Assembly: GCA_950295325.1 (NCBI GenBank) | Contig: OX485809.1 | Span: 622,001-682,000 of the forward strand | Origin: Polytrichum commune | Taxonomy: Eukaryota; Streptophyta; Polytrichopsida; Polytrichales; Polytrichaceae | Length of the DNA: 60,000 nt | Direction of reading: 5' to 3' | Shown: positions 12,391 through 24,521 of the stretch, one piece after another | Layout of the letters: each line of letters opens with the position of its first letter | How positions within the stretch are numbered: position 1 is the first letter of the stretch | The notes under the pieces: model-generated | Told to the model about the DNA's origin: nothing | Seen by the model: only the letters and a program-made list of their open reading frames with translations | Database searches by the model: none | Translations under genes and position numbers: made by a program

Positions 12391-13316
12391 TTAGGTTTAG
12401 GGAAAGTTGCAATTAGTTTAGGAAACCCTAACCTTTGTTTGACATTGGACTTAACCTTGTTAAAAATATGAAGTGATTGGTGGGGTCAACATGTGGGAAT
12501 CATGTATATTATAAGAGAGTGATATGTGAAGTTGTGGTAACTCATATTATGTTATACGGGATCATATATCATTCATGAATCAATTAATCTCTTCATTATT
12601 TAGAATTGCATAAGGGCTAGCAATTTACCTAAATTCCACACCAACTCTTCACATGTTCCAATCAATAGTTTCAAAATTCGGCGCTTTGTTGTTTTTCTTG
12701 GCATAATTGTGAAGCCCGCCCCACAATACATGTTGAGATTGATGTTATCAAAAGTCAAATTAAATCACTCATGGAAATTATTTCTCTCAATGTCATCAAT
12801 ATATCTCACCTACATGGTTCTTAATAAGCGAAAGCTTGAGAAACCCAAGCTCCAATTTCACTACATTAAACATTCCCCTCCGGTGTTCATAAGGATATTT
12901 TGGGTCTTTCTGCCGATAGGTAGGCATTACACCATCCTCCCCTTTCATTTCCTTACATAAATGCAATGAGGATGGCTAGCATATCATCGTCATGTCATAA
13001 TTAACCGATATTGTTTTTCTTTTCTTTTCTTTACATGAAGTCATAATTGTTTGGGTATAGTTCACATGTTGTGACTCTGTCCAAGGGGGTACTTGTTATG
13101 GAATTTTTTCTTCTTAGTCGTTGGATTTCAACCCTTTAAATTTGAAGTTCCTTACATTTCTAAGTTCTCTCTTTGTCAATAAAGGAAAATTGAACGATTC
13201 TTGTTCTATTCGAAGCCTATCAATGACCCAAGATAAATTTGCCTAAATTTATCTCGAGTCATAAATTTAAGCCTAAATTTGAATCTATGAGTGACTAACA
13301 ATTTCATATACCTTAA
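12391..13316. other. Loop of long-arm element, no gene seen
   Basis: AT-rich sequence between two nested MITEs. No transposase motif or other recognisable coding sequence is visible. Confidence 0.4.
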
Positions 13317-13782
13317 GGGCATCACCACCCATGATGGCGCCCTGAACTGATGCTCTCATGCTACTCATCAATTTTCAGTTCAGTTCAGGTCGCAGATTGT
13401 TCAAGTGCCCCAACCATCGCTACATTTTAAGGGTAATTTTCTTCGGGGTAATTTTCCGACACCTGAGGAACTTCAACTGGTTACTTCTCAAACTCAACCA
13501 TTTCATCTGTAAACATCCCTCCGTCTTTACATTAAGGCAAAACCAATGTCCCCATTTTTTCTTTTCTTTGGGTAGATTAATTCACTTGTCTTATTCTCCC
13601 ATCGTTGCAGTTCAAGGTAGCTTGTCCACTACAAAACAACTAAGTTTTGCAGGACATTCACTGAAAATCGGATGTAGAGTAGTTTAGTTCATCCGTTTTG
13701 CAGATGGGTGGGGCAATTCCAAACTAAACTGAACTACTCTACATCCGATTTTCATTTCAATATGGGATGGGTGGCAATGCTC
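13317..13782. mobile_element. Family-E MITE with internal hairpin
   Basis: The ends GGGCATCACCACCCAT and ATGGGTGGCAATGCTC are inverted and bordered by TAA on both sides (13314-13316 and 13783-13785). Internally, 13661-13687 (gaaaatcggatgtagagtag...) pairs with about 13729-13755, with one mismatch, to form a 27-bp stem. The type of ends and TAA site again fits PIF/Harbinger-derived MITEs. Confidence 0.75.
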
Positions 13783-14934
13783 TAATCAACTACAATTTTG
13801 TATATGTAGAATTAATATGAGAAATACACTGCACCATACTTTTGTTAATATAGATGGGTCTTAAATCATGAATTAATTCCAGTAAGTATGTTTTACCATT
13901 TATAAGGCTATATTAATTTGGTAAGCATGCTTTCTGATTTAATTGGGCTTAATTATAATTAATCAGGATCAATTACACTTAATTACATTCAATCACACTT
14001 AATTAGTTTAAATGAATATGAAGACTTTGTGAAAGTAGAAGGTATTAACTAAAATATTATCATATTTAACATACTAAAAATGAATCACTAATTCTAGTTC
14101 CATTTTAGAATGACAAAGACCCTTGCAATGGTAAGTCACAAAATCATAACCTTGGTGCTTATGAGGGTTTTGTAATATTTTTGACATCCAAGTTAATTAC
14201 ATGCTTTATTGACAGTTTCACTTTGAAAATGAAATCCCAATCAATTGTTTTTTCAGTCAATAGAAGTGAACAAATATATTGGATTTTGGACCTTGAAGGT
14301 GAAGTGCACTCAATATGGGATTTGTGGATAAGTGGCCTTCAAAAATGCAAGGGCTATGGTTTTTTTGAAGTCGGGCGGGCGGGTAGCAGTTTTCGGTCGG
14401 GTTCAAAAAATCTGGATTTTTTTGGACGGGCGGCTGCCCCTACTGAATCTACCTCCCCTATAAGTTCAGTGGGGGGGGGGGACTTTAACACCCCCCTTCA
14501 ATTTGTACTGAGAAAAATAAGAATGAAGCTCCACCACAATAGAGTTATCTATAAAGTCCCTCAAAGGGGGACAACCGTGGGTTTGATCCTTCTTTGAGAA
14601 AACTTTCTATCAAAAGTTCACGAGCTTGTTGTGAATTGGAACATGTTTTGAAAGTTGGGTGAAACTTTTGGGACCTTTTTTTCCACTTCAAATTTGTTGA
14701 GAGAATTTTTGGATTTGAAACACGGTATGCACATGGGACCCGATGTCTTCAACCCTGGATCAACCCATGCAAAGGCTAGCTTGACCCACCCATCCTACCA
14801 GACAAGCTAGAAAATTGGTTTTGAACAGCCCGAGACCACTCTCTTGTGAATGGAATTTAAGCAATGAGAAAACCTGAGTGAGTTTGTGTTAATCCTCACA
14901 AACTCATGGTTTCATCTGCTTTACTATCCAATAA

Positions 14935-15435
14935 GGGCCACTTCACACACGAGCCAAGAGCCGTGACCATGAGATTGTGAGAGCCCAAAAGAAAGTGTCC
15001 AAAGGCCGTCCCAACACACTTCCGAAATCATGTAGTGTGGTCATGGACCCTCAAGTGTAGTGTGAAGCTATACATGACGAAACCCTCAACCAAATGCTAG
15101 TTCAATGAATTCCTATTCACGCAGCTCCCCCACACATGATAAAATAGAATAATTCAACAATTGTGAGTGTCTGGAGTGCCATGGTCTCCCGGTTTCGTGT
15201 TAGACCTACCTCTAAGAAGTGTTTTTTGGAAACTAATCCAAGTGACCATGAAACACGATCCATTCAACACCACGTAAGAATCCATGTAGACTTTTCATCC
15301 ATCTTGCATTCACACACTCCGTTGGTCCCTCAAGCGTAGTACGAAGCGAACTTGGACGGCCTCCGCCTTCCCCACCAATGAGAGTGCTTGAAGTGTAATG
15401 GTCATGGGCTCTCAATCTCATGTGTGAAGTGGCCC
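14935..15435. mobile_element. Family-B MITE, copy 2
   Basis: A complete 501-bp copy from GGGCCACTTCACACACGAG to its inverse, with TAA on both sides (14932-14934 and 15436-15438). Its last ~160 bp are the first unit of the tandem array described next. Confidence 0.85.
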
Positions 15436-16088
15436 TAACACTCATGCACAAAGTTGAATTGCCCCCCCCCCTCCCCCCCCCTTAAAGAATCCATGTAGAC
15501 TTTTCATCCATCTTGCATTCAAACACTCCGTTGGTCCCTCAAGCGTAGTGTGAAGCGAATTCGGACCGGCTCCGCCTTCCCCACCAATGAGAGTGCTTGA
15601 AGTGTAATGGTCACGGGCTCTCAATCTCGTGTGTGAAGTGGCCCTAACACTCTCATGCACAAAGTTGAATTGCCCCCCCTCCCCCCCCCACTAAAGAATC
15701 CATGTACACTTTTCATCCATCTTGCATTCACATACTCCAATGGTCCCTCAAGTGTAGTGTGAAGCGAACTCGGACGGGCTCCACCTTCCCCACCAATGAG
15801 AGTGCTTGAAGTGTAATGGTCACGGGCTCTCAATCTCATGTGTGAAGTGGCCCTAACACTATCATGCACAAAGTTGAATTGCCCCCCCTCCCCCCCCCCT
15901 AAAGAATCCATGTAGATTTTTCATCCATCTTGCATTCACATACTCCATTGGTCCCTGAAGTTTAGTGTGAAGCGAACTCGGACGGGCTCCGCCTTCCCCA
16001 CCAATGAGAGTGCTTGAAGTGTAATGGTCACGGGCTCTCAATCTTGTGTGTGAAGTGGCACTAACACTCTCATGCACAAAGTTGAATT
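15275..16088. repeat. Four-unit 208-bp tandem array built from a MITE end
   Basis: Units start with 'taa(a)gaatccatgta' at 15275, 15483, 15692 and 15900, so the period is 208-209 bp. Each unit contains the right-hand ~160 bp of family B, its TAA target site, then 'cactctcatgcacaaagttg' and, in the first three, a C-rich run (about 20 C with one T). Because flanking DNA beyond the MITE is copied too, the array arose after insertion. The four near-identical small minus-strand open frames are products of the repeat. Confidence 0.9.
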
Positions 16089-16092
16089 CAAC

Positions 16093-16310
16093 GATCAGGG
16101 AGAACCGGCAGTTAGTTACAGATGAACCGGTTGAGTTTGAGAAATAATCGGTTGAAGTTCAAGACTGCAGGAGAATTACCGATCGTTTTAGAGAAATTTA
16201 TAGAATGAACCCCAATTTAATAAAGGAAAAACTGAAAGATGTCAACATATAACCGGTTGGACTTGCAAACATTAGGATCTCAACCGATTATGCCCAAAAA
16301 TCTCCCCATC
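16093..16310. mobile_element. Family-F MITE, copy 1
   Basis: The ends are GATCAGGGAGA and TCTCCCCATC. The interior carries repeated AACCGGTT words, 'caacatataaccggttgga' and 'ttaggatctcaaccgatta'. Its inverse arrangement recurs at 54157-54382, and diverged copies lie at 24005-24326 and about 24440-24520. Confidence 0.65.
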
Positions 16311-17930
16311 CCCCATCCCCCAATCCCTTTACCTTACGTTCTTTGTGGTCTATCTCCATAAGATCCAATCACGCCTTTTGACTCATGGTGTTGGGACGAC
16401 TCGCCCTTTGCAGCTGGAACACACACAGAGGCTTGTGGAGTGCATTTGGGTGATGTCGGATATATAGAATAGTAGTACTTGAGAGTGTGTGGTTGTACAT
16501 TCATTTTCTGAGCTATATAATTCATTAAGCTACGGTTGTTGCGAGTTTCGGGGTTTAATTTGGCTACCTTAGTAGGCTTGTACCCGAGACCAAGGCTTTG
16601 GGACGTTGACCTGCATTAAAGCATTTCAAAGCGATCGTACGGTGGGTAGATTGATGTGGGAAGGAACTAAAGAAGGCCTCCCATGGTGTGAAAAGGGATA
16701 TTAAGAAGTAGCCCCCCCCCCCGGCCCCCCCTCCTTTACTTTTCGACTTGCTCTTTAGCAACGGCCATTGCGGCAGCCCACCAATAAGTTATACGACCCT
16801 CTCTCTCTCTCTCTGGAGCACACGTTCCATGTTACTAACTACCGGCGCGATTAGCTTGTTGTTTTTTAAAGGGAATTGCAGCCGACGCAATTGTTGTTTG
16901 TTTCGCACTCAAAGAAGAAGGGAAACAAGGGCACAAAATGATACTTATTGGTGTAAGGTAGAAATACCATAGCCCGTTAACCACCTTTTAGCCGTGCACT
17001 AGACCGCCCGTCATAATGGTGAAGTGTCATTTCTAAAACCGATCATGGCTCGGCAACAACTTCAATGCGTGTACACTTAGTGAAGCCAATAGGAGTCAAG
17101 TGTTAATGTACTCGTGAGGTAACCGATTTAGGCGATGTTTTGTATGGAAATGCGGAGTACCATGCTCAGTGTAGGGAGAATCTAGTGAATGAATAGGGGT
17201 TTGGACAACTTTCCACTTTGAAAAATTATAACATTTTTTTTTTGCAGAGGGCAGAAAAATATGAAACAACTTGCATTCATTCTTCATGAATCGTTCTTGT
17301 CTATCTTGGGAAATTATCTCATGATTGTCAGACCAGATCTTCAACGCGATAAAACCACCTTATTTTCACGGGGTATGGTATTTCTACCTTAGTGATTGTT
17401 ACCGCTGTTGCTACAAGGATGCAAAATCACGGTGCATGATCTTCCTCTCCCTTCCCACCCTCCAAACACTAATCCAACCACCCGTAAGCCTAAGCTTGAG
17501 CCTGTAAGTGCCACATGAAGACATGCAAAGACATGCAACTAAGTTAGCATGACGGCAAAAAAACAATGCGTAAGCACACCTCCTCCAACCGGCAACCAAC
17601 TTGCATCCGAAGCCGCCCACCACCCTACAAAATTAAAAATCCAAACAAAACACAAACACACACAAGCACAAGCACGCACGCACACAAACACAAAACAACT
17701 TCACCTACAAGTTGCGCACTCGTCTCATGCCTCGCTCTAAACTCCACCAAACTGCACGATTTGAGGCAATGGGCACTCGAACGATGAAGTCAATGAGTGT
17801 TGTCAAACTAGAGGACTATGAGATGAGACGAGGATTTTGCATTGGAGAGCCAGAATCTCAATTACAACAACGTGAGGCATTCTCACCTCGTCATTGTTTG
17901 AAGACAATGCCAAACCTTCTCATCCCTTGA
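16311..17930. other. No supported gene
   Basis: Short open frames only. There is a CT run at about 16799-16814 and a C-rich run at about 16710-16730. Bases 17712-17930 are open in the same frame as the SWIM fragment that follows but show no recognisable domain, so they may be its eroded upstream part. Confidence 0.4.
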
Positions 17931-18366
17931 GCGCATTTTCGTGTCCCAGCTAGCCCAAATGTTCACCACAATGTATGGTTTTTGAAGGTAATTCGACGTA
18001 ACATGGCGTCGCCATTGCTTAAGCACATAATCAAGTGGGAGAGCATATTGCATGTGGATGGGTATTATGTGGTGGGTGTGACGGCCATTCCATACCCTTG
18101 ATACAAATGCATCATGACCAAAGTCTCGAATGAGGAGAAGGCTTACATAGTGTCCATTGTAGATAATCCACAATGCACTTGCCTTGACTTTGGAAAATGT
18201 TATCAATGGCATTGGTGAAGAGGGGTCGCTAGATATCCTGCATTCATTTATACTACGTATTCATGTATTTGTGCAAGGTAGACTATGCCACCAATAAATT
18301 CATTCACATATCCACATTAAGCTACAACAAGGTGATGCGTATTCTCACGCTCACATGTGTGGCATA
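17931..18366 (+). pseudogene. SWIM-type zinc-finger protein fragment
   Basis: One frame reads ...KVIRRNMASPLLKHIIKW... and, after a TGA at 18099-18101, KAYIVSIVDNPQCTCLDF. The CxC pair (tgc at 18174 and 18180) is the first half of a SWIM finger. Two bases out of phase, the sequence continues CIHLYYVFMYLCKVDYATNK and then FIHISTLSYNKVMRIL, giving the second half, C-x-H at 18239-18247. SWIM fingers (CxC...CxH) bind DNA or protein and occur in plant regulatory proteins and in MULE/FAR1 transposases. With one stop and at least one frameshift this is a dead copy. I cannot tell whether the source was a host gene or a transposase. Confidence 0.45.
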
Positions 18367-18968
18367 ATAAGCATAGAGGCATGAAAGTGGTGAGCATGAA
18401 CTTAGAGTTTTTAGATATAGAAGCATATATGTTTGTCCTTAGGAATTGTGATGTAATTTGAAGTTACAAATAATTGGTTGTTTGTTATAGTGAGGCATTT
18501 CATATTTCAACGTAATGTTTGACAATTTATAAAGTGCCTACGATCGTGGACTACTTGACATCCTAAGGTCCATGGTAATAGGGTCCGTTTCAATATTTAT
18601 GGTCTCCTCAAAATTTTGTATCATAATAAAAATGAACCAATTATATTCCATTTTAAACTTAAAATACCCTTTTGTTGGAAAAAAAACTCTCACTATTCAC
18701 ATGTAACCACTCACATGCTAGTTTCCCTCTATATGAAGATGCAGTCATTGGGGGAGAAACTATAAACTATACTCAACTCACTACTCATGCAACAAGGATG
18801 GGACTCCCCCTCCCCTCATTTTTACTGCCAGCGTAAGAGGGCCAATACACACCTAAACCACCCAACCACTAATAGAACTAAATCATAAATAAAGTATATA
18901 AAGTCATGGAACACTTTTCACAAACTACAATAACATACTCAACAAAGAAGGTTAGAAAAATGGCAAGC
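18367..18968. other. No supported gene
   Basis: AT-rich sequence with no open frame above about 60 codons and no repeat I can place. Confidence 0.4.
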
Positions 18969-19352
18969 ACTACACTAAATATGATGTTTAGTGTCACCAA
19001 TTTTAATTGCCTTGCTCGATACTAATTGTAAAATGCAGTATAAGTGTCACCAACGCTAAATGTTAACCCAACATTATTTGTCATTCCTTGTGAAGTTTTG
19101 GGGGGATTATGGATTTATAGTGTTGCAATTACTGTCACTTACCATGTGTTTTTTCATCCAAATTTCAATCATCCATGACCAATATTTCATCACAAGTTGT
19201 TGACAAGAGAAGGTATGGTTTTTTGGCCAATGGATGAACTCATCCATCATCATCCATGATAATATTTGTTCATTTTTTCATAAGAAGCGTGTTCCGAAAG
19301 GTTACCGTAGGGACATAAAATACCATAGGACACTAAATATCGTATTTAGTAT
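18969..19352. mobile_element. Family-C MITE, copy 2, carrying an insertion
   Basis: The left end, actacactaaatatgatg, and right end, cactaaatatcgtatttagt, match the copy at 8457-8683 and share its interior. About 160 bp at 19087-19255 is extra. That insert (around tttatagtgttgcaattac) resembles the inverse of part of the longer copy at 53503-53927. Confidence 0.6.
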
Positions 19353-19874
19353 CGTTTCACTAGATTAGGTCACCACCACCTATATAGTCCACCTACCACA
19401 AGTAGGCATTAAGTCACCCCCGTGCTCCCCACTTTCACATTGAAGTAGATAGGAAGTGATGAACGGACATTGCACATCACTGTAAAGACACTAAAATTCA
19501 TTTATCTTTATCTCAAATATTTTGTTGGGGCAACACATAGAGATATCCTTAAACCCCTAAAATGCCTAAGAAGCCAAACAATGGTTGCAAGCAATTTTCA
19601 AAGTTACATTTCTCAAAGCAAACCTAATTTTTCTCTTAGTTTATTTTCTTGCACTTTGGACCAATAAAGTTCTACATCATCCAAATCAAGCCAATCAAAC
19701 ATATCTATTGATGACTATATAATATGGGACTTTAAAGCGGTTATAACTCTTAATTTTGCTTTGTTTACAAAATTACCTTTTGAGATGAATCAATTTTACT
19801 TCCCTTCCGGTTATGAAAACTCGTACTTTTAGTATTTCATATCATTTATCAATAGATTTTGATGCATCTTGGAC

Positions 19875-20084
19875 GTTTTGATTACTTTTTCCTTTCCTTT
19901 TCTTTTCGTTTCTTTTTGGGAACATAGGAGGCGCATAGCCGCCTAGATAGTTTTTTTTTGTCAAGTAGAGAGAAGATTTCGTAGTTGGGAATCGAACCGC
20001 CAACCACTCCATTCAGTTTTGGGTACCTCTTCACTATCATCCAGTAGTGTAGGGTAATTTCAAACGGTGTTTTGATTACTTTTT
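19875..20084 (-). mobile_element. tRNA-derived SINE, copy 2, with 16-bp target duplication
   Basis: The perfect direct repeat GTTTTGATTACTTTTT flanks the element (19875-19890 and 20069-20084). Read on the minus strand, the 178-bp insert has an A box TAGTGAAGAGG and a B box GGTTCGATTCC, both fitting the RNA polymerase III consensus. It ends in an A-rich tail (19891-19920). This is the best-preserved copy of the family; the others are at 5912-6142 and 22250-22425. SINEs are non-coding and depend on a LINE enzyme. Confidence 0.85.
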
Positions 20085-22249
20085 AAAGTAATGTGCTTCT
20101 AAACTCATTTGGTGGAGATCAAGGATATTAAGTTGTTGTTGTTGCAGCCATATGGATGTGGTGTAAAATTCATTCACTACAAATGACCTTTGTATGTATG
20201 CCGACACCAAGAAACAACTCTAATTCATCTACTATAATACATCTTAGATTCAAGCCAAAGCCCCTAGGCTTTTAGGGGTAAAAGTCTCTCTCACAAGTCA
20301 TATTCTGGTACTGTGTTTTGCCCACTTTTGAAGTTGTTTCAAGAGCATTATTCTAGGTGCTTCCAAAAATTTCATTACATGCATTTTTTATATAGCTATC
20401 TTTGGTCAAACTCAAATTCTATTTCTTCATTTCACCAAAACGAGGATCCTAACACCACTCGAACACTCCTCGAACATTGTAAATGTCGAAAGTGGCACGA
20501 AACTCTCTAAAACAAAAAGTATTTGAGAGATTTTTATTATAACTCTTGTGGAGTTAAACTTTAACCCTTAAATGCTCAAGCATTCACATTTCATTTTTGG
20601 GCGAGTCCAGCACCAACACTTGAATTTTCAATCTCGTAGGAAAACTTTTTTTTTCCTCAATTCCAACTATAAGGATGTGAACTACCCTACCATATATTCT
20701 TGATGTGATTTTTTGGGGTCAATTGGACCACATTTGCAAGGTCAACTTGACATGTGAATATAGCCTTCATCATGGGGGCTACTCCAAAAAAAATTGAAAT
20801 TTTCCAGTTGATGGCCACTTGGGTTAAAGCAAAACTTTTTGCAAGCTATAGATTTGGCCATAATATATTATACAATTGTCAAGTGCGTTGCTCCCATAAA
20901 TTTGGATTTTGTAATGAAATCTATATGAAGTCCGTTGCCTCAAAGTTGAAGGGCCAAATCATGACATTTTTGGGAGATTTACCCAATAATTTGGGTTTGT
21001 GACCTATATGCTCAAAGTTTGCCAATTTTTTCTAGTAGAGTCATGCACATATGTGATATGATCCGGTGGAAATAAATCTCACCCATGTTGGACATGCTAG
21101 CTGAAATTTATGGGTTGCATACTCGAATGGGTCACATGTGGTTATATATGCACTTCATACGCATTGAGTAGCTCGTGGGACCACCTCCCAAAATAAGTAG
21201 TTTCAAACACTTAAAAAATCCTACATTCTTGGAGTATGGACTTTCTATAAGGTCGAGGCACTCATAGTCAATGATGTCCATATAATTGCTCACCAAGGTC
21301 ATGTAATCCTGACATGGATGAGATCTATATTTTTTAGCCAAACAAAGTTAAAGTTTATGTGGTGGTGGGTTATGATTGATTACACTCATAAGAGTTTTTG
21401 ACAATTGACATGGCCAAGAAGCAACATTTAGATGAGCGGTTACATGTTATCTATACATTGACTATGTGTAACCTTTAAATTTACACTTCAAAAATTTGTA
21501 GTAATTTCCATATTCATAAATTATCTAAAAATAAGTTTCATTCTCCTTAGACTTTGTTTCTCTTCACAAGAAAAAACAATTCCCTGCTATTACTCCGCCT
21601 AAACAAATGATTCTATTTATTTATTTATTTATTTTTATTAGTCATAGATGTCTCAACCTTTATATGTTATTTTAGTCCACATGATTATGGGCAACACCCT
21701 AAACCAATACATACCTTACATCCATGTAGGTTGCCACCTAGTGGGTCACAAACCCCATGAGAATATTAGGTGGCGACCCATTTCGGGCTATGTGAGCGCT
21801 TAAGGGTTAAGGCAATGGGACATTTTGTGAGCGAGGTTTCGTAACACCTCTCCTAGAGGGTGAAACACATAGAAATATATTCCAACTTAATCTAGTAAGA
21901 TCACATCTAGATCCAATCGAAATAGAATAACAAGATTATTGGGAGGAGCATGTGCTTACTCCCCCTCACCCTTTGGGTGTTTTGGACCAAAATTCTCTTT
22001 TCTTTTCACTTGTGGTGAAATCATGGAGGTAATCCTTGAATTTGAGTGAAAATAAAACGATTTAGATACATAGAGGGTCAAACTCATTTTAGCACCTCTT
22101 GTCCCAAATATAATTTATGGATAATTGTAATCGTTTGTCAACTCCTTATTGGGTGAGGGGAAAGTCAAGGATTACCTCCATGATTTGAGCAAGGGGAGAT
22201 TTGACTCGATTTGAAGTGGCTTCGCTACAATTCAAGTCTAGTATATCTT
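20085..22249. other. No supported gene
   Basis: Short open frames on both strands (longest 82 codons at 20754-21002) have no recognisable motif. There is a TTTA run at about 21618-21636. Part of 21.7-21.9 kb is richer in GC but carries nothing I can name. Confidence 0.4.
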
Positions 22250-22425
22250 CTTCTTCTTTAATTAATTAATTAATTTTTGAACACAGAAGGCATTTGACCA
22301 CTTGGCTAGTTTCATGTCAAGCAGATAGATGATTTCATAGCTGGGAATCAAGCCGCCAACCACTATGTTCAGTTTGGATGCCTCTCCACTATCATCCAAC
22401 AATTTAGGGTCATCTTGGACCATAT
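22250..22425 (-). mobile_element. tRNA-derived SINE, copy 3
   Basis: Read on the minus strand, it shares with copies 1 and 2 the A-box region (GATAGTGGAGAGG), the GGTTGGCGGCTTGATTCCC B-box region with one change from GGTTCGA, and the distal words CTAGCCAAGTGG and TTCTGTGTTC. It ends in an AT-rich tail. Flanking 'atatctt' words hint at a short or eroded target duplication. Confidence 0.65.
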
Positions 22426-22429
22426 CTTT

Positions 22430-24004
22430 TATTTAGTTGTCGGCACATAACCACTTTATCAAAGGTGAGAGGGCATTGTTGCATAAGAATGTATCTCTCA
22501 TCCATCCATGTTAAAAATATGTGAGCTCTATAGACTCGTGGTTAATTTGTCTCAATTACCACACTCCCCATGAGATATTATGCAACCACAATATTGAGTT
22601 TTTTCTTCACACTAAACATTGAGGATAATAATATGGGTGCACATTGTTTACCAACCCATAATCTTGAACATCATAGGATACCATTCTTTTCTCGTGGATG
22701 GAAATAAATGTTGTGCAATGTATTGCTATCTATCCAACAAGTCTTCTTATAGTGAGCACATGCGTAGCAAAGTGATGATCGCCATCGAAACTTATTATGA
22801 AGAAAAGGCCCCCCAACAACTTTAAATGATGATATCTCTTTCGGCGTCTTTCCATGACGAACCATTGCATCTTGTAGAGCCTTTTGAGGATCTTCATAAA
22901 TGCCAAGATTGCATCCTAATTTTTGGCCATTTGGACACGTTGAATGTTCAAAGATCAATTGCTCTTCACGTCCAATTTAGTGCTTCCTCCCTCAAGTATG
23001 GATTAAAAAAAGGAGGTTAAAATCTTTAATTCTTGTCAAAAGATTTCGTTTATTACGTTACCAACAACTAGAAGTGTAAAAATATAAATTTAGTAGGTGG
23101 TTGAAAATTCAAGTGTAACTAGGGTTCCACACTATTTTCATGTAGGATGCAATACATAGTGGGCCACATTATAGGGTTGCTTGTGGTAAGTTGCACTATA
23201 CACTTGCCCACATTATTTACCATAACAATGTAGACTAATTCAACTTTTTCTTAAACCTTAGTCCGGTGTCAAAATAACAACTTCAAAGGAAACCTCCGGG
23301 ATACATACTAGTGCACGACGTATTTGTTGGATGGATGAGAGGTACGCATGTACGAAACAAGTGCTTCTCACTCTTTATCACCGAGAGAAAATTGTATAAT
23401 TGTCACTTAATGACGTACCTCTACTTCCAACATAAAACCTTGACCTCCTATAAATATGTATCTCATTTGTCTCAAGCTATTTTGACTAGAGTACGTACTT
23501 CGGCATCTTTGAAGCTAATTCCGGTGTCAAACCAACTTTAAAAAGTAATCTCCGACTACATACTACATTGTAAACTCCATAACATCAACCTCCTTAATGT
23601 CATTCATTCTCTTATCCCAAAATCTTAGGGAACAATGTTCTCAGTTTAAATCTCACTCCTTGTTGTCACATTTCTCTCCCATATATCATAAATCTTGACA
23701 TTAAAATAAATCACCGAAGAATTCAAACCACACGCTCGCATGCATCATGTTGTCATGTTGTATTTATTGTCATTATTGCAATTTTGACTATGTGTTATTC
23801 CATAATGTCACATGCTACACTCTTTTTCTTGTATAAGACATCCATGTTAACGCTACAAAACTCCTTAATATCATGTGCACTTTGGTTGCCACAAGTATGA
23901 TATTACAGAGTTTAGAGTGTATTTCAAGGATTTAGTTTCGGATGAATTAGAGGCATTGTATGTTCCCCCTCGCCTTTTGTATATGGGAGATTCTTTAGCA
24001 TAAA
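22430..24004. other. No gene; dispersed repeat at about 23320-23550
   Basis: Bases 23320-23550 match 3740-3920 in several ordered words ('gacctcctata', 'gactaga', 'cggtgtc'). A shorter related piece lies at about 22480-22560. The 95-codon minus frame 22671-22958 has no recognisable motif. Confidence 0.35.
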
Positions 24005-24326
24005 CATTCATAATCCTAGTGCTTCCAAGTCCAACCGGTTACATGTTGTGATCGATCTTTCGGTTCCTCTTTAATAGTTTGGGGTGTATTCTACAAATTC
24101 CTCTAAAGATGATGTGCAAGTTCCTAAAGTCTTCAACTTCCACCAATCAATTCTCAAACCTTCTTTTTCTTTTTCTTTTTGGCACAATTTGAAAAATTCA
24201 ATGGCAAGAAAGGAACCAAAACACAACCACCTCGGGAGAACCAACGCAACCTAAGGGGAAATGAGATAAGCTATTTCTCAAACTCGAGCGGTTCATTGTT
24301 AAGTAATGGTCAATTCTCCCTATTCA
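24005..24326. mobile_element. Family-F MITE, copy 2 (diverged)
   Basis: It runs parallel to 54157-54382: 'tcctagtg', 'gtccaaccggttacatgttg', 'gatgatg', 'aagtcttcaacttc', then 'ttctcaaactcgagcggttc' and 'caattctccc'. About 90 bp near 24160-24250 is extra. A partial inverted copy follows at about 24440-24520. Confidence 0.5.
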
Positions 24327-24521
24327 TTGATATAAGTCACTCCATTTGTTTTTGTTTTTGTTTTTTTCCTTCTTAGTTTTTTGTGCACCAAATACATGGC
24401 CCATCTATGTGTTGTGGTTGCCACAATGGGAATATGAAGAACAATGAAGGGGGAGAACCGACCGCTAGTTATAGATAAGCAGTTTGAGGTTGAGAAACGA
24501 CCAGTGTAAGTTTGAGACTTA

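Larger units (their letters stand above)
11029..14496. mobile_element. Element with long inverted arms (MULE- or foldback-like), 3.5 kb
   Basis: The left arm (about 11029-11520) and right arm (about 13970-14496) are reverse complements at roughly 75-80 percent by eye. For example, 'cttcaccttgaaggtccaaaa' at about 11181 pairs with 14285-14305, and 'gggtcttttgtcattctaaaa' pairs with 14104-14122. Both outer ends are G/C homopolymers leading into GTGTTA. The loop contains a family-A MITE and a family-E MITE. No transposase is present. Long terminal inverted repeats suggest a non-autonomous Mutator-like or foldback element. I could not find a matching target duplication. Confidence 0.6.

Noticed and set aside
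14181-14597. 138-codon + frame
   Set aside because: It lies in the right inverted arm of the 3.5-kb element and runs through a G homopolymer. The inverse arm is not open in the same way, so it is chance.
15233-16077. Four similar small minus-strand proteins (possible gene family)
   Set aside because: They are translations of the 208-bp tandem unit. The C-run gives Gly runs.
15275-16088. CRISPR-like array
   Set aside because: Units are 208 bp and contiguous, with no unique spacers, and the setting is a plant genome.
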